64,000 nt of DNA from Sipunculus nudus. Its lineage: Eukaryota > Annelida > Sipuncula > Golfingiida > Sipunculidae. The DNA is taken from NCBI GenBank assembly GCA_026874595.1, contig CM049313.1, forward strand, positions 67,450,659 to 67,514,658. Reading direction: 5' to 3'. Below, piece after piece: positions 1-13,722 of the stretch (the first letter of the stretch is position 1; each line of letters begins with the position of its first letter). The notes beneath the pieces are model-generated. The model searched no databases, was not told where the DNA came from, and saw nothing but the letters and a program-made list of their open reading frames with translations. A program made the position numbers and the translations under genes.

Positions 1-302
1 CTAAATCTCCATGTTTTGAATTTGCTGCTGATAATCAAATAATCCCTCACCCCGTTTCGTTGTTTTTATTACTAAAGGTGATTTTTCAAAGAATTTTTAT
101 TTATTTAGTGTGAGTTATAATTGTACAAATATGCTCCGTTTGCGGGTTCCTTTATAATGCCTGTAACTGTTATTCTCGGGAAGGCTTCTCGGCTGTATTA
201 TTGATAAAATATCAGTATTTCTATTACAAGAGAATTATTATTATAAATGGGCTCATATATTTTCTTATAAGTGAAAATGGTTCTATTTTTAGAAGTAGCT
301 GC

Positions 303-710
303 TAGTGGTGTGCCGATTAATCGATTAAATGGATGATTTGTCGTATTCTTACAAAATCAATTAAATCGATTGAACCTTGCATTATCAATAAAAAGCAATA
401 ACGTGTTCCATAAAAAAAACAACACCGTCAGAGATATACGATAACAAAATAACGAACAGCAAATGGAACCTTGCGCAGCCAACAATCGTCCGACGAAAAC
501 CCAACCTTGGATGCGGGTAAATTGATGGTTTCACTATGAATACCAATGTACATGTCAGACTTTATGCTGGGGTCAATATTTTAGGTACAAGTATGCAGCA
601 TATTTCAAGAAAATATAGAAAGGACATAAAATAACCGATAAATAATCAAACATTGGTCGTTTTTATTGTTAAATCATCGATTATGATTAAAAACACCGGT
701 CCTGCCACTA
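303..710. mobile_element. Small hAT-like MITE
   Basis: The ends are imperfect inverted repeats, TAGTGGTGTG at 303 and CCTGCCACTA at 701-710, followed inward by ATCGATT-rich sequence on both sides. The flanks GTAGCTGC (295-302) and GTAGACGC (711-718) agree at 6 of 8 positions, as an aged 8-bp target duplication would. It has no coding capacity. Confidence 0.55.
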
Positions 711-1074
711 GTAGACGCAATGGTTATATCTCAGTCACATGATAAATCCACCTGAATGGCCAGGTGTTTTATCATCAAGTACAAATACATACAAATAAAC
801 CCAAGTGCCTTTAATGCAGACTAAAATAAATCCAGTATAAATATTTAGATCATTTCTGGATTTTTAAGTCAATATTATTTTTTTTTAAATAGTGACTTAT
901 AGCATGATAGACTCTGCGACCGGAAAACCATTGTAATGCTTTCAGAATTGGTGTTACTTAATTTTCCTTCTCGTTCATTATTTGGCAATTGAAGACCAGT
1001 AAAGTTTCATCCAAAATACGACAGATGGCCCTTCAGTATAAAAAAGACATGTTCATGATAGTATATAACAAAAC

Positions 1075-3037
1075 TACGGAGCCCGGGAGACGACATCGTG
1101 AAATATATTTATTAATACGTGCGCACGAATTACTAATCCGTGCGCACGAATTACAAATTCGTGGCCACGAATTACTAATTCATGCACACGAATTACTAAT
1201 TCGTGCGCAGGAATTACTCGGTTTGAGAAAATAAATTTCCAAGGTGGAAAAAAATATTTATTAATTAAGTGAAAAATTAACATAAATTTATATATATGTA
1301 TATATAAATGATAAGATTGGAAAAGTACACATATATTCACACACGATAAGATATATATATATAAATATATATATTCATAATATACGTTAATACAGATTGA
1401 CATTCCACATACACTGATACTTATACATATATTATTACTGGTAGGCGTAATACAACAAATATAAACGTCTCAGTCAATATCGAGCATATCAGTTAGATTA
1501 AAACCATCAATCATTCCAATTGAAAAAATGTATTGATTTAAGTAACTGGCAACTAGTCGTAACATAGTATGGATAATATCATGTTGACGATGATTGTCGC
1601 AATAATAACTGTATATTTCTCGAGAGGCAGGGTTTAAAAAGTCACGAACATTTTCCTTAAAGGAATCTATTGAAGTAGACTGAATTAAAGGAAACTGTTC
1701 CAAAGTTTGCATGCTATTGAAAGGAAAGAAAAGAAATTGGAAGGAAAGAAAAGCGACAGTCTTTCCGTGTGAACCTCGGTATCTTTAGCAAATGCGATTT
1801 GCGCGGACTGTATAGGGCTGAGCATGAGACAGAGTTTGAGTTAATATATTTGCAGATAATCTGGAGCTAGTCCGTTCATCATTTCATAAAATGGGGCTTG
1901 TATAGCCAGCTCTCTTCTTATTTTTATACTTGACCATTATAGCTCTTTTACCATAGCTCCAGTGCTGGAAGTCGAGACCGCTCCAGTGCATGTTAAACAT
2001 GCTTCCCGTTGTATACTCTCTAGTTGGTATGACTGTCTGACAGAACAATTGTTAAATATTAAAACACCACACTCCAGTACTAAACGTATTAATGATTTGT
2101 ACATACGATCTAAACCTTTCATTGAGAAATGGAATTTATAATATTTTCAAAATTTCCAAACGCTTATTGGCTTTCAAACATATCATGTTTATGTGTTCCT
2201 GTCAGGAAAGCGAATCCCGAATATGACATGAGATACCTCAGTTTCTGTGAAGTTCATTTCACCTAGTTTATGAGTAATTTGCAATAAGCATCATCGTCAA
2301 ATGGTGGTTGAGAACTGTAACTGTAGTTACTTTGTGAAGCAAAATAACTGTTAAAAATTTCAGCCTGATCGGCTTTGTCTATGATAATGTTCCCATTATG
2401 CCCCAACGATGAGGCAGGTAGGTTGTTGTTTTTTAACCAGAGAAAGACTTAGAAATTTTCCACCATGCACGGCAACTGGGTCTGTGCGTTTCATATTTAT
2501 ATTCTTAAAGTATTATCTTATTATCGCTTAAAGTCCTTTCTATTTTCAATATACAGAGTTCAGAATTTTCCAAGTTAGGAAGTCACAGAACTGTCGGAAG
2601 GCGCTTGGCTCCATTTTGACAACCGTGTGTGGCCGCTGAAACTGCCAGTCTGTGCCTAGACTGAGTCGATGTGTGCTTGCTTCTCATTGGCTAGTAATTC
2701 GTGCGCACGAATTAATAACTCGTGCGCACGAATAAGTAGCCAATGAGCATTGAGCAAGCAACATAAGAGAGCTGTTCTCATTGGTCACTAATTCGTGCGC
2801 ACGGATTAGTAATTCGTGGCTACGAATTAGTAATTCGTGCGCACGAATTAGTCATTCTCGTGCACGAATTAATAAATATTTTTTCCAACTTGGAAATATA
2901 TTTTTTCCAACTTGGAAATATATTTTTTCACACCTAGTAATTCGTGCGCACAGATTATTAATTCGTGGCAACGAATTAGTAATTCGTGCGCACGGATTAG
3001 TAAATATTTTTTACCATGTCGTCTCCCGGGCTCCGTA
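1075..3037. mobile_element. Foldback-type element with long composite inverted ends
   Basis: The ends are TACGGAGCCCGGGAGACGAC at 1075 and its complement ending at 3037. Perfect 6-bp direct repeats CAAAAC flank it (1069-1074 and 3038-3043). Inside each end are short tandem palindromic units of the type AATTCGTGCGCACGAATTA, at 1115-1222 and 2693-3000, and TTCCAA.TTGGAA motifs. The arms could fold extensively. The interior includes a decayed minus-strand LINE fragment. No transposase is visible, so it is probably non-autonomous. Confidence 0.8.
1470..2130 (-). pseudogene. LINE reverse-transcriptase 3' fragment (decayed)
   Basis: The minus-strand frames read MYKSLIRLVLECGVLIFNN and LESIQREACLTCTGA at 2122-1990. 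In another frame come RRELAIQAPFYEMMNGLAPD (about 1920-1860), and then SFKENVRDFL near 1640. This order (YKS.IRP.LEYG, QR.A..CTG, LLYK..NGLAPDYL, ..SFK..L) is the conserved C-terminal region of many non-LTR retrotransposon ORF2 proteins. Stops and frame changes show it is dead. It sits inside the foldback element. Confidence 0.75.
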
Positions 3038-3257
3038 CAAAACACCCTTTAGTGGGGAACATTTTATTCCACGGAGTAACATGACTAAAGTTAATTTGCA
3101 TCTTCATTTATAAGCAATAGTTATTTTAAGGCAATATATGGGTTATTTACCACAAACCTTATTAACAGATTCAAAAACTGTGCTTTTCGATGCTCTTGAA
3201 ACCTCATGAAGCACCTAAAACATTGATTCAGATTAGCAATGTTCTTTCTTCATCCGG

Positions 3258-3415
3258 CTTCTGTGGCTCAGGGGTAGAGCGCAGGACTAAAAGCCGTGAG
3301 GTCGTGAGTTCAAAGATTAGCCGAGCAGAAGATCCTTGGGTTCGTACCGACTGGTGTCTCCGAGACAAAATGGCGAAATCGCAACAGAACATCAGAGGTT
3401 TTAATTAATTAATTA
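3258..3415 (+). mobile_element. tRNA-derived SINE
   Basis: An A-box-like GTGGCTCAGGGGTAGAGC (3263-3280) is followed by a B-box-like GAGGTCGTGAGTTCAA (3298-3313), in the spacing of a tRNA head. A non-tRNA body follows, and an AATTAATTAATTAAA tail near 3405-3418. No functional cloverleaf was evident, so this is a SINE rather than a tRNA gene. The TATC microsatellite at 3649-3668 may be the tail of another element. Confidence 0.65.
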
Positions 3416-3648
3416 AAAAAATAACCGCACGACACACTGTGCTTTCAATATATCTTGTATTGTATTTAAGGTCCACTATGGAAATAGGAAAACCTCACAA
3501 AATGTAAAATTACTTTTTAGTGCTCCTTTTTCATAGCTCTTTAACACTTGCAGATTTTATTAATATAATTTTGATAGATATATGTATTTTAATATTTATC
3601 CTTTTTATTGTGATCTGTATGTGTTGTTGTTGTGAATAAAATATATCT

Positions 3649-3668
3649 AACTATCTATCTATCTATCT
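3649..3668. repeat. (TATC)n microsatellite
   Basis: About five tandem TATC units follow an AATAAA-containing T/G-rich stretch (3600-3648), resembling the 3' tail of a retroelement. Confidence 0.8.
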
Positions 3669-6339
3669 GAATATTCTAATGGTTTACATTTAGTTAATTT
3701 GCTGTAGTATGAGAAAAATAAAAAAGATGGTGGCAGATAAAAAACTGCTGCATTGCTGAGGAATTGCTGGCTCAAAAAGTATAAACATCTTTATTTTTTT
3801 CATCTCAGAACGACGCCAAACAAAATATTTTATACACCGGGCACAGGTGTTAATATGATGAAAACCACTCTTAATTTAAAACTTCAAGTAGAGCTGAATG
3901 TGGCGTTTATAATTCGTCCGGTTATGCTTATAGTTATACGTATTTTAGTGAAGAACGCCAAGAGGCTGTCGTGGGAATTATAGTAGTTACTCTTTTTCCA
4001 TTTTTTTTTGGTTGAGGTAACCGCCTCCATTTTTTAAAGCTCTGTTTAGTCTGATTACAAATCTTTAGTCTGTGCCCAATCTGGTGTTCAGTCCCTTGCT
4101 AAAGCAGCCGTTAAAACGGAAAAGAAACCTCAACGACTCTTGAGTATAACCGCTGCAGAAAGAGCGAAGGTGAAGATCTATTCTGAGAATTACTGGCTGT
4201 CCGTTTGTCAAGACACATAATAGTTTTGGTTATTCCATCCATACCCTAGTATCAAGACAATTCTAAGGACATTGATGTCCGTACATACACGTGTTCAATT
4301 AACAAATGTTTCTGCTGCATTTAAAGCCCAAGAATTATGTCACGCTTATTGGTAAACGTTACTGCGGTTTTTTTTACGTTTTATTTAATATTTAACAAAC
4401 TATTACTCTTGGACACTTAACATGCATATACTATTAAAGCTAAGACGGCGCCACTGGTTATGGTATATAAATTTTACTTTTTTTATTTTAAATTTAAATT
4501 CAATTGATAAATCTCATAAGTTTTTCTTAATATGTAAATCAGCGTACCTGGTTTAGATACACATTACCTGTACATCATTCTAAAATGTATAAGTTAAACA
4601 ACAACACGTTGTTATTGGAGAATTTTCTTTGGAATATTTGGTTATATGGTGTACTCAAATTTTATATTTACATGCAGCTAGTTTTTTTAGATTTTCATCA
4701 GTAAAACCGTTTTGCTGAAATTATGCAAAAACTCAGAAATACACTTTCCAGAGCATTTATTTAGAACATATGCTTAAAATGAATTTGTTGCCAACACTTA
4801 ATGGTTAAGATATATGGAATCTAATGCTTATAAAGCCATTACTTTTTTCAATCTTAAAAGGTTAAAGTCATATACGGAAAATTGGAAAAGTACTATATAT
4901 ACTACATCGTATGGTGTATCTCCGAAATATGTAGATCCCAAGAAATTCAATGTCAACAATTAATTTAGATAATATTAAAGGGGCCACATCACCTATAAAG
5001 TATGTTGAATTAACACTAAAGATAGCGTCTTCCCTTTAAGATAAATTTCTACCTGGCAAAATATTGCTCTGAAACCGTTTGCTTTCTCTTGTAAACGATT
5101 GTTAAAACAGTGGGCCGGGCACGATCACACCTGTCAACATAAACACATTTGGGGTACCGCACGGCCACAACACGAGTCCATCAGGAGATCAGGGGATCAT
5201 CATATAATTAATGTGTCATGTTTTTGTTTCCATTTTGAACACGAAATACTCCGTATGGACACGCTTGTTCAAATTAACACAGGTTACCTACTTAATTAAG
5301 ACTAACGGTATCTAGTTATAATTGATGGATCATTCTTTCTTCTAATAACAGTATAGTTTATCATATGCATACAAAACACAAAGGCTTCCTCTAGGCATTC
5401 ATTTTGATTGGAGCGTTTACAGTTGAGGTTTCCAAACAGCCAATAAATTTTATAGCTCACACAAAAAACATTGAACTTCACGTTTTCTCTGATTCAACTA
5501 GATTTAATATATCTTTGTTTTGTATAATGTGTATTCAAATGATTGTGCGCTTACGGCTAGACATTTTGCAAAACACAATTTGGTAAGAGAAACTGTCTGA
5601 TTTAAAGTCTGTCAGACTTAACGACTTCATATTAGTCAGGAAGACGGTAGTTATAATATAATTGGTGCGGAGTTCCATGATTTCTTCTAATTGACCAATT
5701 TGCTCCAAAAGTATAACAGTGATCCCACACGGCTATTTTGATATATAAATGGAACTCATGTACTGATTTATACCGCTGTGTCTGCTGGAATCTATAGTCA
5801 AAACGAGGACTAATGACAAATATTTACATATGTAATTAGAACACATGTTCTCATTTGTACCGCTGTGGCTGCAGGAAGATAGACCAAATCAGGACTATTG
5901 ACATATATAAGAACATTGACCAAGGACATTGAACAAGGACTTTTGAGTGGCAGCAGGGTTCATGCAGACAATGGGGCTGAAAATCTAGATAACCAAAAGC
6001 ATGATCGTCGTTTTTGACACCCTTTCAACGCTTACATGTTTTATATATAGAGAAAAATATACTCCATTATTACAGAAAGATTTTTCTTGTCAAACAGCAA
6101 ATGATCAGCTTAATTCTATATAATAATAAAATATCTAATACCTTATTTTATATAGCATCAAACTTTGCTCTAAACGATTTACTATAAGCAGATGCTATAG
6201 ACTGAAAAGATAAAAAAAATATATGATATATTTTATATAAAGATATTAAAATATATAAGAGACGTCAAAATAAACATCATACAGTAGCACACTGCACAGT
6301 TAGTATTACGGACTATTGTTATATTTTAGAAAATATTTA
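3669..6339. other. Unassigned intergenic sequence
   Basis: AT-rich, with no ORF I recognise. An imperfect tandem duplication lies at about 5750-5920: TACCGCTGTGTCTGCTGGAA and TACCGCTGTGGCTGCAGGAA, each followed by a related GAGGACTA/CAGGACTA segment. Weak similarity to LINE coding near 4080-4200 could not be confirmed. Confidence 0.5.
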
Positions 6340-7270
6340 GCAAAAAGGTTTGCTTTTAGCTTTGACTTGAACATCGCCAGAGACGGTGACAATCTTTAGA
6401 TCTTAAGGTGGTTCGTTCCATAGAAGTGGACCAGCTGATTGCCCGTGTCTGCAACAGAGAGGAAGTGGTAAATATCACAGTTAGCAAGTCCTGGTCTCCA
6501 GATCTAGGCATCCTAGATGGTTTATAAGGCTGTAACAGTTCCTGGTGGTATACTGGTGCTATTTTGTTAATAGCCTTATAAATCAAAACTAATGTCTTAA
6601 ATTAATTACGTTCTTGCACAGGCAGCTGGTGTAAGGAATACAAGAAATGGGTTTGTTGTCATGCCTAGTAGATCCGGAAATGATCCTGGCTGCTGTATTC
6701 TGGATGGACTGGAGTCTGCTGTTCTGCGTTAATGGTACACCGCACGACAAAGAATTTCTGTAGTTCAGCATCCTGGTTATAACTACATGGACTTCAGACT
6801 GAAATGACTGACTGTCAAGAAACCGCCTTAGTTGATCGATGTTCCTCAAATGTAAGAAGGCACGCTTACACACTGATGAAACGTGAGCATCCATCGAGAC
6901 ATGAGAATCCATCGTGACTCCTAGGTTCTTGGCAGAAGATGTCGGCTTAATGGTATTACTGCCAACGAAGAGAGATGGAGATGTTATCTTGTTGGTCAGT
7001 TTTTTAATGAAAATACTAAACTCAGTTTAATCGTCAATGGTGTTGTTGTGCTATTCAATTATCGCCTGATAGTATAGTGGTCACGGCATCAACTATATCA
7101 GCTTTCTTGAAACTTGTAGAGCTAAGTCACATCTGCATACAGATGATATTTCATTGAGGATAATAGAGAAGGTCCACAAGAGATCACGCATCTGGGTAAA
7201 CATGATTAGTCCGAGGACCGACCCCTGGGGGATACAGGTACAGGATGACTTTATACCTTAAATTTTGATG
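6340..7270 (-). pseudogene. LINE (CR1/L2-like) ORF2 3' part, decayed
   Basis: Read on the minus strand, the order is a PQGSVLG motif (about 7235-7210), a YHLYAD-like RT core (about 7160-7130), then LFVGSNTIKPTSSAKNLGVT and MDSHVSMDAHVSSVCKRAFL (6975-6850). Next come NYRNSLSCGVP and LQSIQNTAARIISG (6770-6670), then MIYKAINKIAPVYHQELLQP (6586-6527). This is the RT palm followed by the conserved LINE C-terminal region. Several frameshifts and stops are present, so the copy is non-functional. Confidence 0.85.
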
Positions 7271-8031
7271 GTCTACTTCTGTCAGTCAGGTATGATTGGA
7301 TACACTGGAGGGCAAGAAGAGTGCTAAAAGTATATACAAGGTAGAGTATAATGACAGCGACTCAGTATAGGCATTAACGTTGGATGAATGAGGCCTGATT
7401 CTAATTGTGCCATACGGAAAACTGCACTGCTATGGCCACCCATCCTGTTACCCCGATATTACTTTATGCATATATATATATATATAAACTAATGATAGGC
7501 CTAGTATTGATAAGCATACTACAATCATATGGGGAAAATAATTTTAACTAAATGGACGAGAAATTTATATTTTAAGACTCCACCGGCATCATTGTTTTAA
7601 GTTTATTGAAATATACATTATTATACAGTACATGGGAATAGGGGTAAATTTTGAGAAAAAAACAAAAACATGACATTTACAAACATGTTAGTGAGGCAGG
7701 AATACTATGAATGCATGCAACAAGCAAAAATCTAGTATGAGATACAGTAGGGGTGCCGGGGAACTGGATAAGAAGAAGTCCCGGAAAATTTATGTGAATG
7801 CTGCCAAAAGTCAAAAGCGAGCTATTCACCCATCTTTCCAGTAGAATTTATGTTAGGCCTATGTCTGGTTTATTCTGCGTTAGCCCAGAACTGAACTTGG
7901 TCCAGAACTGGATACACGATCTATTTTTATTCATCATGTCAACCCTTAACTTTTCAGTTATTTGCTCTAGTTATTTGCTTTAAACCAAATTTAATATTTT
8001 TAACCATAATTTAATAATATTACGAAATTAA
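7271..8031. other. Unassigned intergenic sequence
   Basis: No gene seen. A short TA run lies at 7467-7486. The remainder is unremarkable AT-rich sequence. Confidence 0.5.
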
Positions 8032-10085
8032 AGGCGCGCGGGATAGCTACCATGGGAGCTATTTATTGCCAACAAATGCAGTAGGCTCTATCGGAGTTTG
8101 ACATGACGGACCCATACCGTAGGATTTTTCCGCCTCCCTAATTAAAGGTGCCCATTTACCTACCTTCTGAAAAAGAATTTATGTGATTTATGGCTTCCTC
8201 TGTGTATAATGATCTAAGGGTAATTCTGGTTGTGAAAGGTTCTTATCACGCCTTATTGAAGGTTTTGTGAACTTGTTTATCAACAACACATTTGTCAACA
8301 CAGCAATGTTGACAAACGGGAAAACAGGTGGTAGGTTGCATGTATGCGGAGGTAAAAAGGTCACTTGTTGCAAAAAGCCATTTGCAAAGCTCTGGCTTAT
8401 CAGACTTGCTGCCAGATGCCTTTGTTGAATTAGTTTTGATTATTTTGGCAGGCCACCACATATTATAAACACGTGGATGTAAACAAAACAAGCAGCCTGT
8501 GTGCAGTGATATCCACGTTTTCTGGCCTATATAAAACCTCCAAGGGATTACCTTTAGTTTATAGGGGTCAGATAGGTGATTGGGCCCCTTTAATAGTATT
8601 ATATACCCGACGGGAATTTACACCGTATTTCGCACACCGCGTTTCCCTGTCGCGATCAGCACACCGCGCCGTGCAAGCTTAACGTTATTAAGACACATTT
8701 TTTTTGCGCTATTGACGCAAAGCTTTTCTTTTTAATCAGCGATTTATATATTTTATTGGATTCAATATTTGTTCTTTCACTCATGCCAGTATCTGAATTA
8801 AACAGTGTATTTGCCACTGATTTATTTCCTACACTTGCAAAAATATACACTATATCCTGTTGTTGCCTCCATATTCGCGGGGTTATAATTTCGCGAATTA
8901 CATATTCTACCCATAGAGTGAACTACACATATTATATCCGATAAAACTCATATGAATTAATTCTATTATATATTCTGTACGCAAATCGTGAAAATGGGCG
9001 ACGAATCAAGGCAATATCGAACAAGTGGAAGTTCTGGTTCGTTATTGGCAGACTTTTTGATAAAAAAAAAATTGATATCATTTATTATGACAGTCTTTGA
9101 TTTACGGGTACCATGAAAGATTATTATTATTTATAAATCAGTATTTTGTTTAACGACTTCCTCTCTGACGATGGCACCTCTAATTCACGACGGTTTCGTT
9201 TTCGTGATAATTTTCCATGCGTGAATATCGCGAATTTGAAACCCTCACGAACAAGACGCCGACCACTGTATTGTACGCCACATTCATTATAACCTATATA
9301 GAAAAAATCGTTCTTTAGGGGTTTTAGTTGCTGATCTAAATCATTGATTTATGATATCATTTTACACATTGTCAAAATTCCGCAAGAACCCTAAATTATA
9401 GTAAAAAGAAAAGGTTGTGCTTATAGTCTGATAACACCATGAAAGTAAATCTCATCCATATTAACACAGTCCCTTCTTGATCTGTTGGGACTCTCCATTC
9501 CTGTAGTTTTTGGGCTCCCTTGAGATGAAATTCCAATTAATAATACCGAGGTCACATGATTTATGCTGTGTTCAGCGCCGATATTGCGTTTCTAATCTTG
9601 TCGTTATACCTGGAAGTGTCAAAAAGCGGCGAGTTTGCAGAAAAAAGCGCCATTTATTTTCCTTTTTCTGCAGACAATATATAAGGTGTACTGACATTTT
9701 ACTCGAAACGAAATTCATAATAGTGGGCCCTGTATCCCGACCGGGATTAGTGTGAAATGCGTCTGCTGACAAAATATTACTTATTCTGTGAAGTGCTTAC
9801 CACAATACACATACGTTTATGTTATTTGCCTTAAATCAATTCTAATCCAACATATTTGAACGCACTTCATCACCCTCTTCACTTCATTTTTACCTACGCA
9901 GTAGGTAAAATCATCTCATTAAAGTCCTCTATCACTCTCTGTAAAAATATATACCATACGTAATAAAGTCAAATGAGTGTATCACATCTTAACAAAGGTC
10001 TACTATTTGACGCTTTTGTGCTACAAACGTCTGTATGCCCTTAATTCTAAAGATTCGAGTTAACCAGATTTTGAGCACTGACTGT
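8032..10085 (+). repeat. Unnamed dispersed repeat, long copy
   Basis: Blocks of this stretch recur in the same order and orientation at 12756-13722. They include GCAGTAGGCTCTATCG, the CCGCGTTTCCCTGTCGC block at 8637, TTGACGCAAAGCTTTTCTTT at 8713, CATTCATTATAACCTATATA at 9281, and the CTGCAGACAATATATAAGG block near 9670. The match ends with AACCAGATTTTGAGCACTGA near 10060. A third partial copy of its 9150-9270 part is at 11885-11975. No coding frame survives in any copy, and no inverted ends were identified. Confidence 0.7.
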
Positions 10086-12755
10086 TACGGTGGCTCGTAT
10101 AGGACACACCCAAATTTATATATTGATATCACGTTTCCACACGATGAATCTAATTGGCGGCTACCTCTAAAATCTTGTGATATATTGATTCAATAAAACA
10201 AGTGAAAGATACAAGAATTATAAAATGATAGAATAAAAAGTATTAAAAATAAAATTGTTCATCAATTTTAATTATATATATGTTGACTGATACATTCCAC
10301 TGAAGCGCGTGACAGACACATTACATACAAACATAAGATATACAAAGATTCCACCTTATATTTGAGGTGTCCAGAAGCCCGCAATTTTATGAATTTCAAT
10401 TAGATACATATAAAGCAAGCACTTTTAGAAGAGGTTATATTAAATCTTTCATATGACCCACGAATTTGACATTTCGTAGCAGCGGCAAAAAATGTTTTGA
10501 GTCGACTCAAAACCAAAAGAGATGGCTACGGCCACTCTCACAACGCCAATAGTCGGAAATAGTGGTACGAATTAGGTAGAAGCGCTGAAAGAACAGCGAC
10601 GAAGAGCCGAGATGCCAAAAAAATGTACAATTCATTGCCCATTGGGGCCCAATTCATGGAAGTGGGTACGCCCCTAAAAGCTGGAATTACACTTGGCCAC
10701 GATTATGCCGATCCGATGTGAACCAAGGAACGCAATTGATCTTCATTATCGTGACACTTTTTCTTCATTTTTTTTCCAATTCAGACCATTTTTTTACGCT
10801 TTTTTATACGCTTTAATATGATACAATAGGTTTTGTTAGGATCCTTGACAAGATCTACCACGACTTGGTAATAACCGATATACCAAGTTATGAAGATCGA
10901 TTCTCTGACTATCCGTAGCGATCTTTTACGATCATCCCGATGTGGATCTACGATCTCTTTACACTTGCTCACGCTGGCTTACGTTCATAAAGTTCTATTA
11001 CCTTTTGTTGCCTTCTATTAAGATACTGGAGGGCGAATAAACACGAATGCGACAAGTTTGGTATTTAACGGGGGTAGATTTTGCATTGCATCAGTTTGTT
11101 CAGTGACTCCACAGAGGAACCATAGATATTATGCTACGTTGTATTAAGATTAGCCCGCCACGCTCCAATGCTTTCTCTCACGCTCTAACACGATCTGCTT
11201 AGATTTTAAGCAGGTTTAAAATATTGGCAGGATCATTAAGATGTCTCACGATCATGGAGATCCCTCGTGATCACCACGATTTTGATCTACAATCTGTCAC
11301 GCTCTATAAGATGAGATGCGATAACACGAATATTTTGGAAAATGACCAAATCATGGTTATCGTGGTCTGGTAATAACGCAGTATTAGAAATCGATACCCC
11401 GGGTAACTTTTGATCTGAAATCGATTTTAAGTTTACCCCCCCCCCCCCCCCCCCGGCCCCGGCTTCCCCCGGGTAATCTGAAGCGCGGGTAATCTGAATT
11501 GGGTAATCCTTGGAACGTTCTGGTCCTGAGGTGGCAACTTTTGTCCCTGTGTTACAATTAACAACAAGCAATACAGCTGCAGTCGTAATACAGTGATTAA
11601 TGTGGTTGGCTTCACGTTCACGGGGTTGAAAGTTGGCGATTGTCACTCCGTCGGTGTTTGTGAAGTTCCATTTTTGAGATCTCACATTACCAAAAGACCT
11701 ATAGAGAGAGCATGAGCATTATTATGTGAAAAAAAGTTATATCAAATATGAAATTCACATAATCTTCTTAACACAACAATGTTTTTTAATGGCCGACAAT
11801 TAGGAAGGTTTGATATCATTTGAAATATCAATCTTTGAATATACACGACCAATTTTTTTTCATAATGTTTACCGTTTACTTGTCAGCTTCGCCTTCGACG
11901 ATGCGACCGCTTATTCACGAAGGTTCTATTTTCGCGATAATTCCCTGTCGCGAATACCACAAATCTGAAAACTTCGCGATCAAAAAGGGAACCACAGTAC
12001 TGAGAAAGAACCTCAAAGTATCGCGATCAAAAAGGGAACCCCAGTATTGAGAAAGAACCTCAAAGTATCGCTCAAGGTTATCTCTCAATCACGTCATCGT
12101 GTACATCCTGATGTTAGACAACTTAGGTACTAAATACTCTGTTTTTGCTTAGATGATTAAAGTTATTCATGTATATCTTATTATCTATACACATTAATCT
12201 TTCATGAACTATCTACTATTAAATATGTTGCAAATATTTATCATATTTTCATAATCATTTATTAACATACACATGCAAAGAACAGTAGAAAAGTTCCAAA
12301 GTCGGCTCTATGAAAATATATAGTCATTTCGTAGGTTATGATGAGGGTTTGGTAAAGTGTTACCACATCAAACAATATTGTATTTACATCAACAGCTGGC
12401 ATAATTTTGCTAATTCTTTCCGGCCATGACTGAATTCTAGATAGAATTTCTTGGACCCATGAGACGCACAAAACATATAGGCGCATGAGTCACTTTTCCA
12501 TTTTCAAGAAAAAAATATACCGTAATGACAATGTTGACCAGGAAATTTAAAGTAAAGTCAAGAGTCAATAGCTAGATAGCTGATATTATATAAAAGTTGC
12601 AACATAACATTTCTGACCTGTTGACTCGATTTTTAATATATCTGCTTTTAAAGGAGCGTTTACCTGGCGCATGCGATAAGCGTTATGCTGGAGGAGGGGG
12701 GGGGGGGGGATTGGGCCTATTTTTTTAGCTCTAAACCATTAATAAGGAATTAAAT
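10086..12755. other. Intergenic sequence with repeat fragments
   Basis: The 10680-11340 part is rich in CACGATC/GATCTACGATC words on both strands, as in subterminal regions of some DNA transposons, but no ends were found. A 19-nt C run is at 11436-11454. 11885-11975 is a partial copy of the 8032 repeat. A roughly 46-bp tandem duplication (AGAAAGAACCTCAAAGTATC twice) is at 11970-12075. A 14-nt G run is at 12696-12709. Confidence 0.55.
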
Positions 12756-13722
12756 AGCGCGTGGGAGAACCTTCCATGGGACTTGTTTACTGCCTACAAA
12801 ATGCAGTGGGTTCTATCGATGACTGACATGACGGTTCCATAGTGATACCGTAGGATTTTACCGCCCTCATAATAAGTAGTATAAATACCCACGTTAATTT
12901 ATACCGTATATCGCATACCGCGTTTCCCTGTCGCAATCAGCAAACCGCCTTTTTAGCGCTGTTGACGCAAAGCTTTACTTTTTAATAAGCGATTTATAAA
13001 TCTTATTGGATTCAATATCTGTCCTTTCAATCATGCTAGTATCTGAAATAGTGTTTTTGCCTCTGATTTCTCTCCTGCACTTGAACAAACTATACACTCT
13101 ATGTTGTACGCCTCATTCATAATAACCTATATTGAAAAAAAGCGTCCGAATATTTCTTGCGCCATTTTTTTCATTTTTCTGCAGACAATATATATAAAGT
13201 GTACTGGCATTCTACTCGAAACGAAATTCATAATGGTAGGCCCTATATAGGATGGCCGGGATTAATGGTCTAAACTGTCAATCTTTAAAATCAGAATTGC
13301 TTACATTTAAATTTAACACCTTCCATTTACATTTCATATGCGTATGCTTACAAAATATTACTTATTCCCTGAAGTCCTAACCACATATACACCTGTGTTT
13401 ATGTTATTTGCTCTGAAACTATTCTAATCCAACATATTTGAACGGACTACATAACCATCTTAACTACATTTTTATCTACGCCGCTGGTGTTTGTAGAAGC
13501 CGCAGTGCATTGTGGGGTCACATTCTGACGCCAATAAACCGAGTCGTACTCTTGTGAGTCTGAATCTGCACAATGTGCCTTGAATGTTACGTAATCTTTT
13601 TTCATAAATATTGTCGGTAGGAACATAAAATTTTTATTGGATGTTACAAGATGTTCTACAAATGTTTGTATGCCCATAAATTGTAAAGTTTCTGGTTAGC
13701 CAGATTTTAAGCACTGACTTAA
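12756..13722 (+). repeat. Unnamed dispersed repeat, short copy
   Basis: A diverged, internally deleted copy of 8032-10085. It lacks the 8160-8600 and roughly 8870-9270 parts but keeps the flanking blocks in order. By eye, identity is roughly 80% in the best blocks. Confidence 0.7.

Noticed and set aside
3258-3330. Possible tRNA gene from A-box and B-box-like motifs
   Set aside because: No convincing cloverleaf or acceptor stem, and a non-tRNA body follows; called a SINE head.
11287-11685. 132-codon minus-strand ORF with a Gly run
   Set aside because: The Gly run is the translation of a C homopolymer, and the rest has no recognisable domain.
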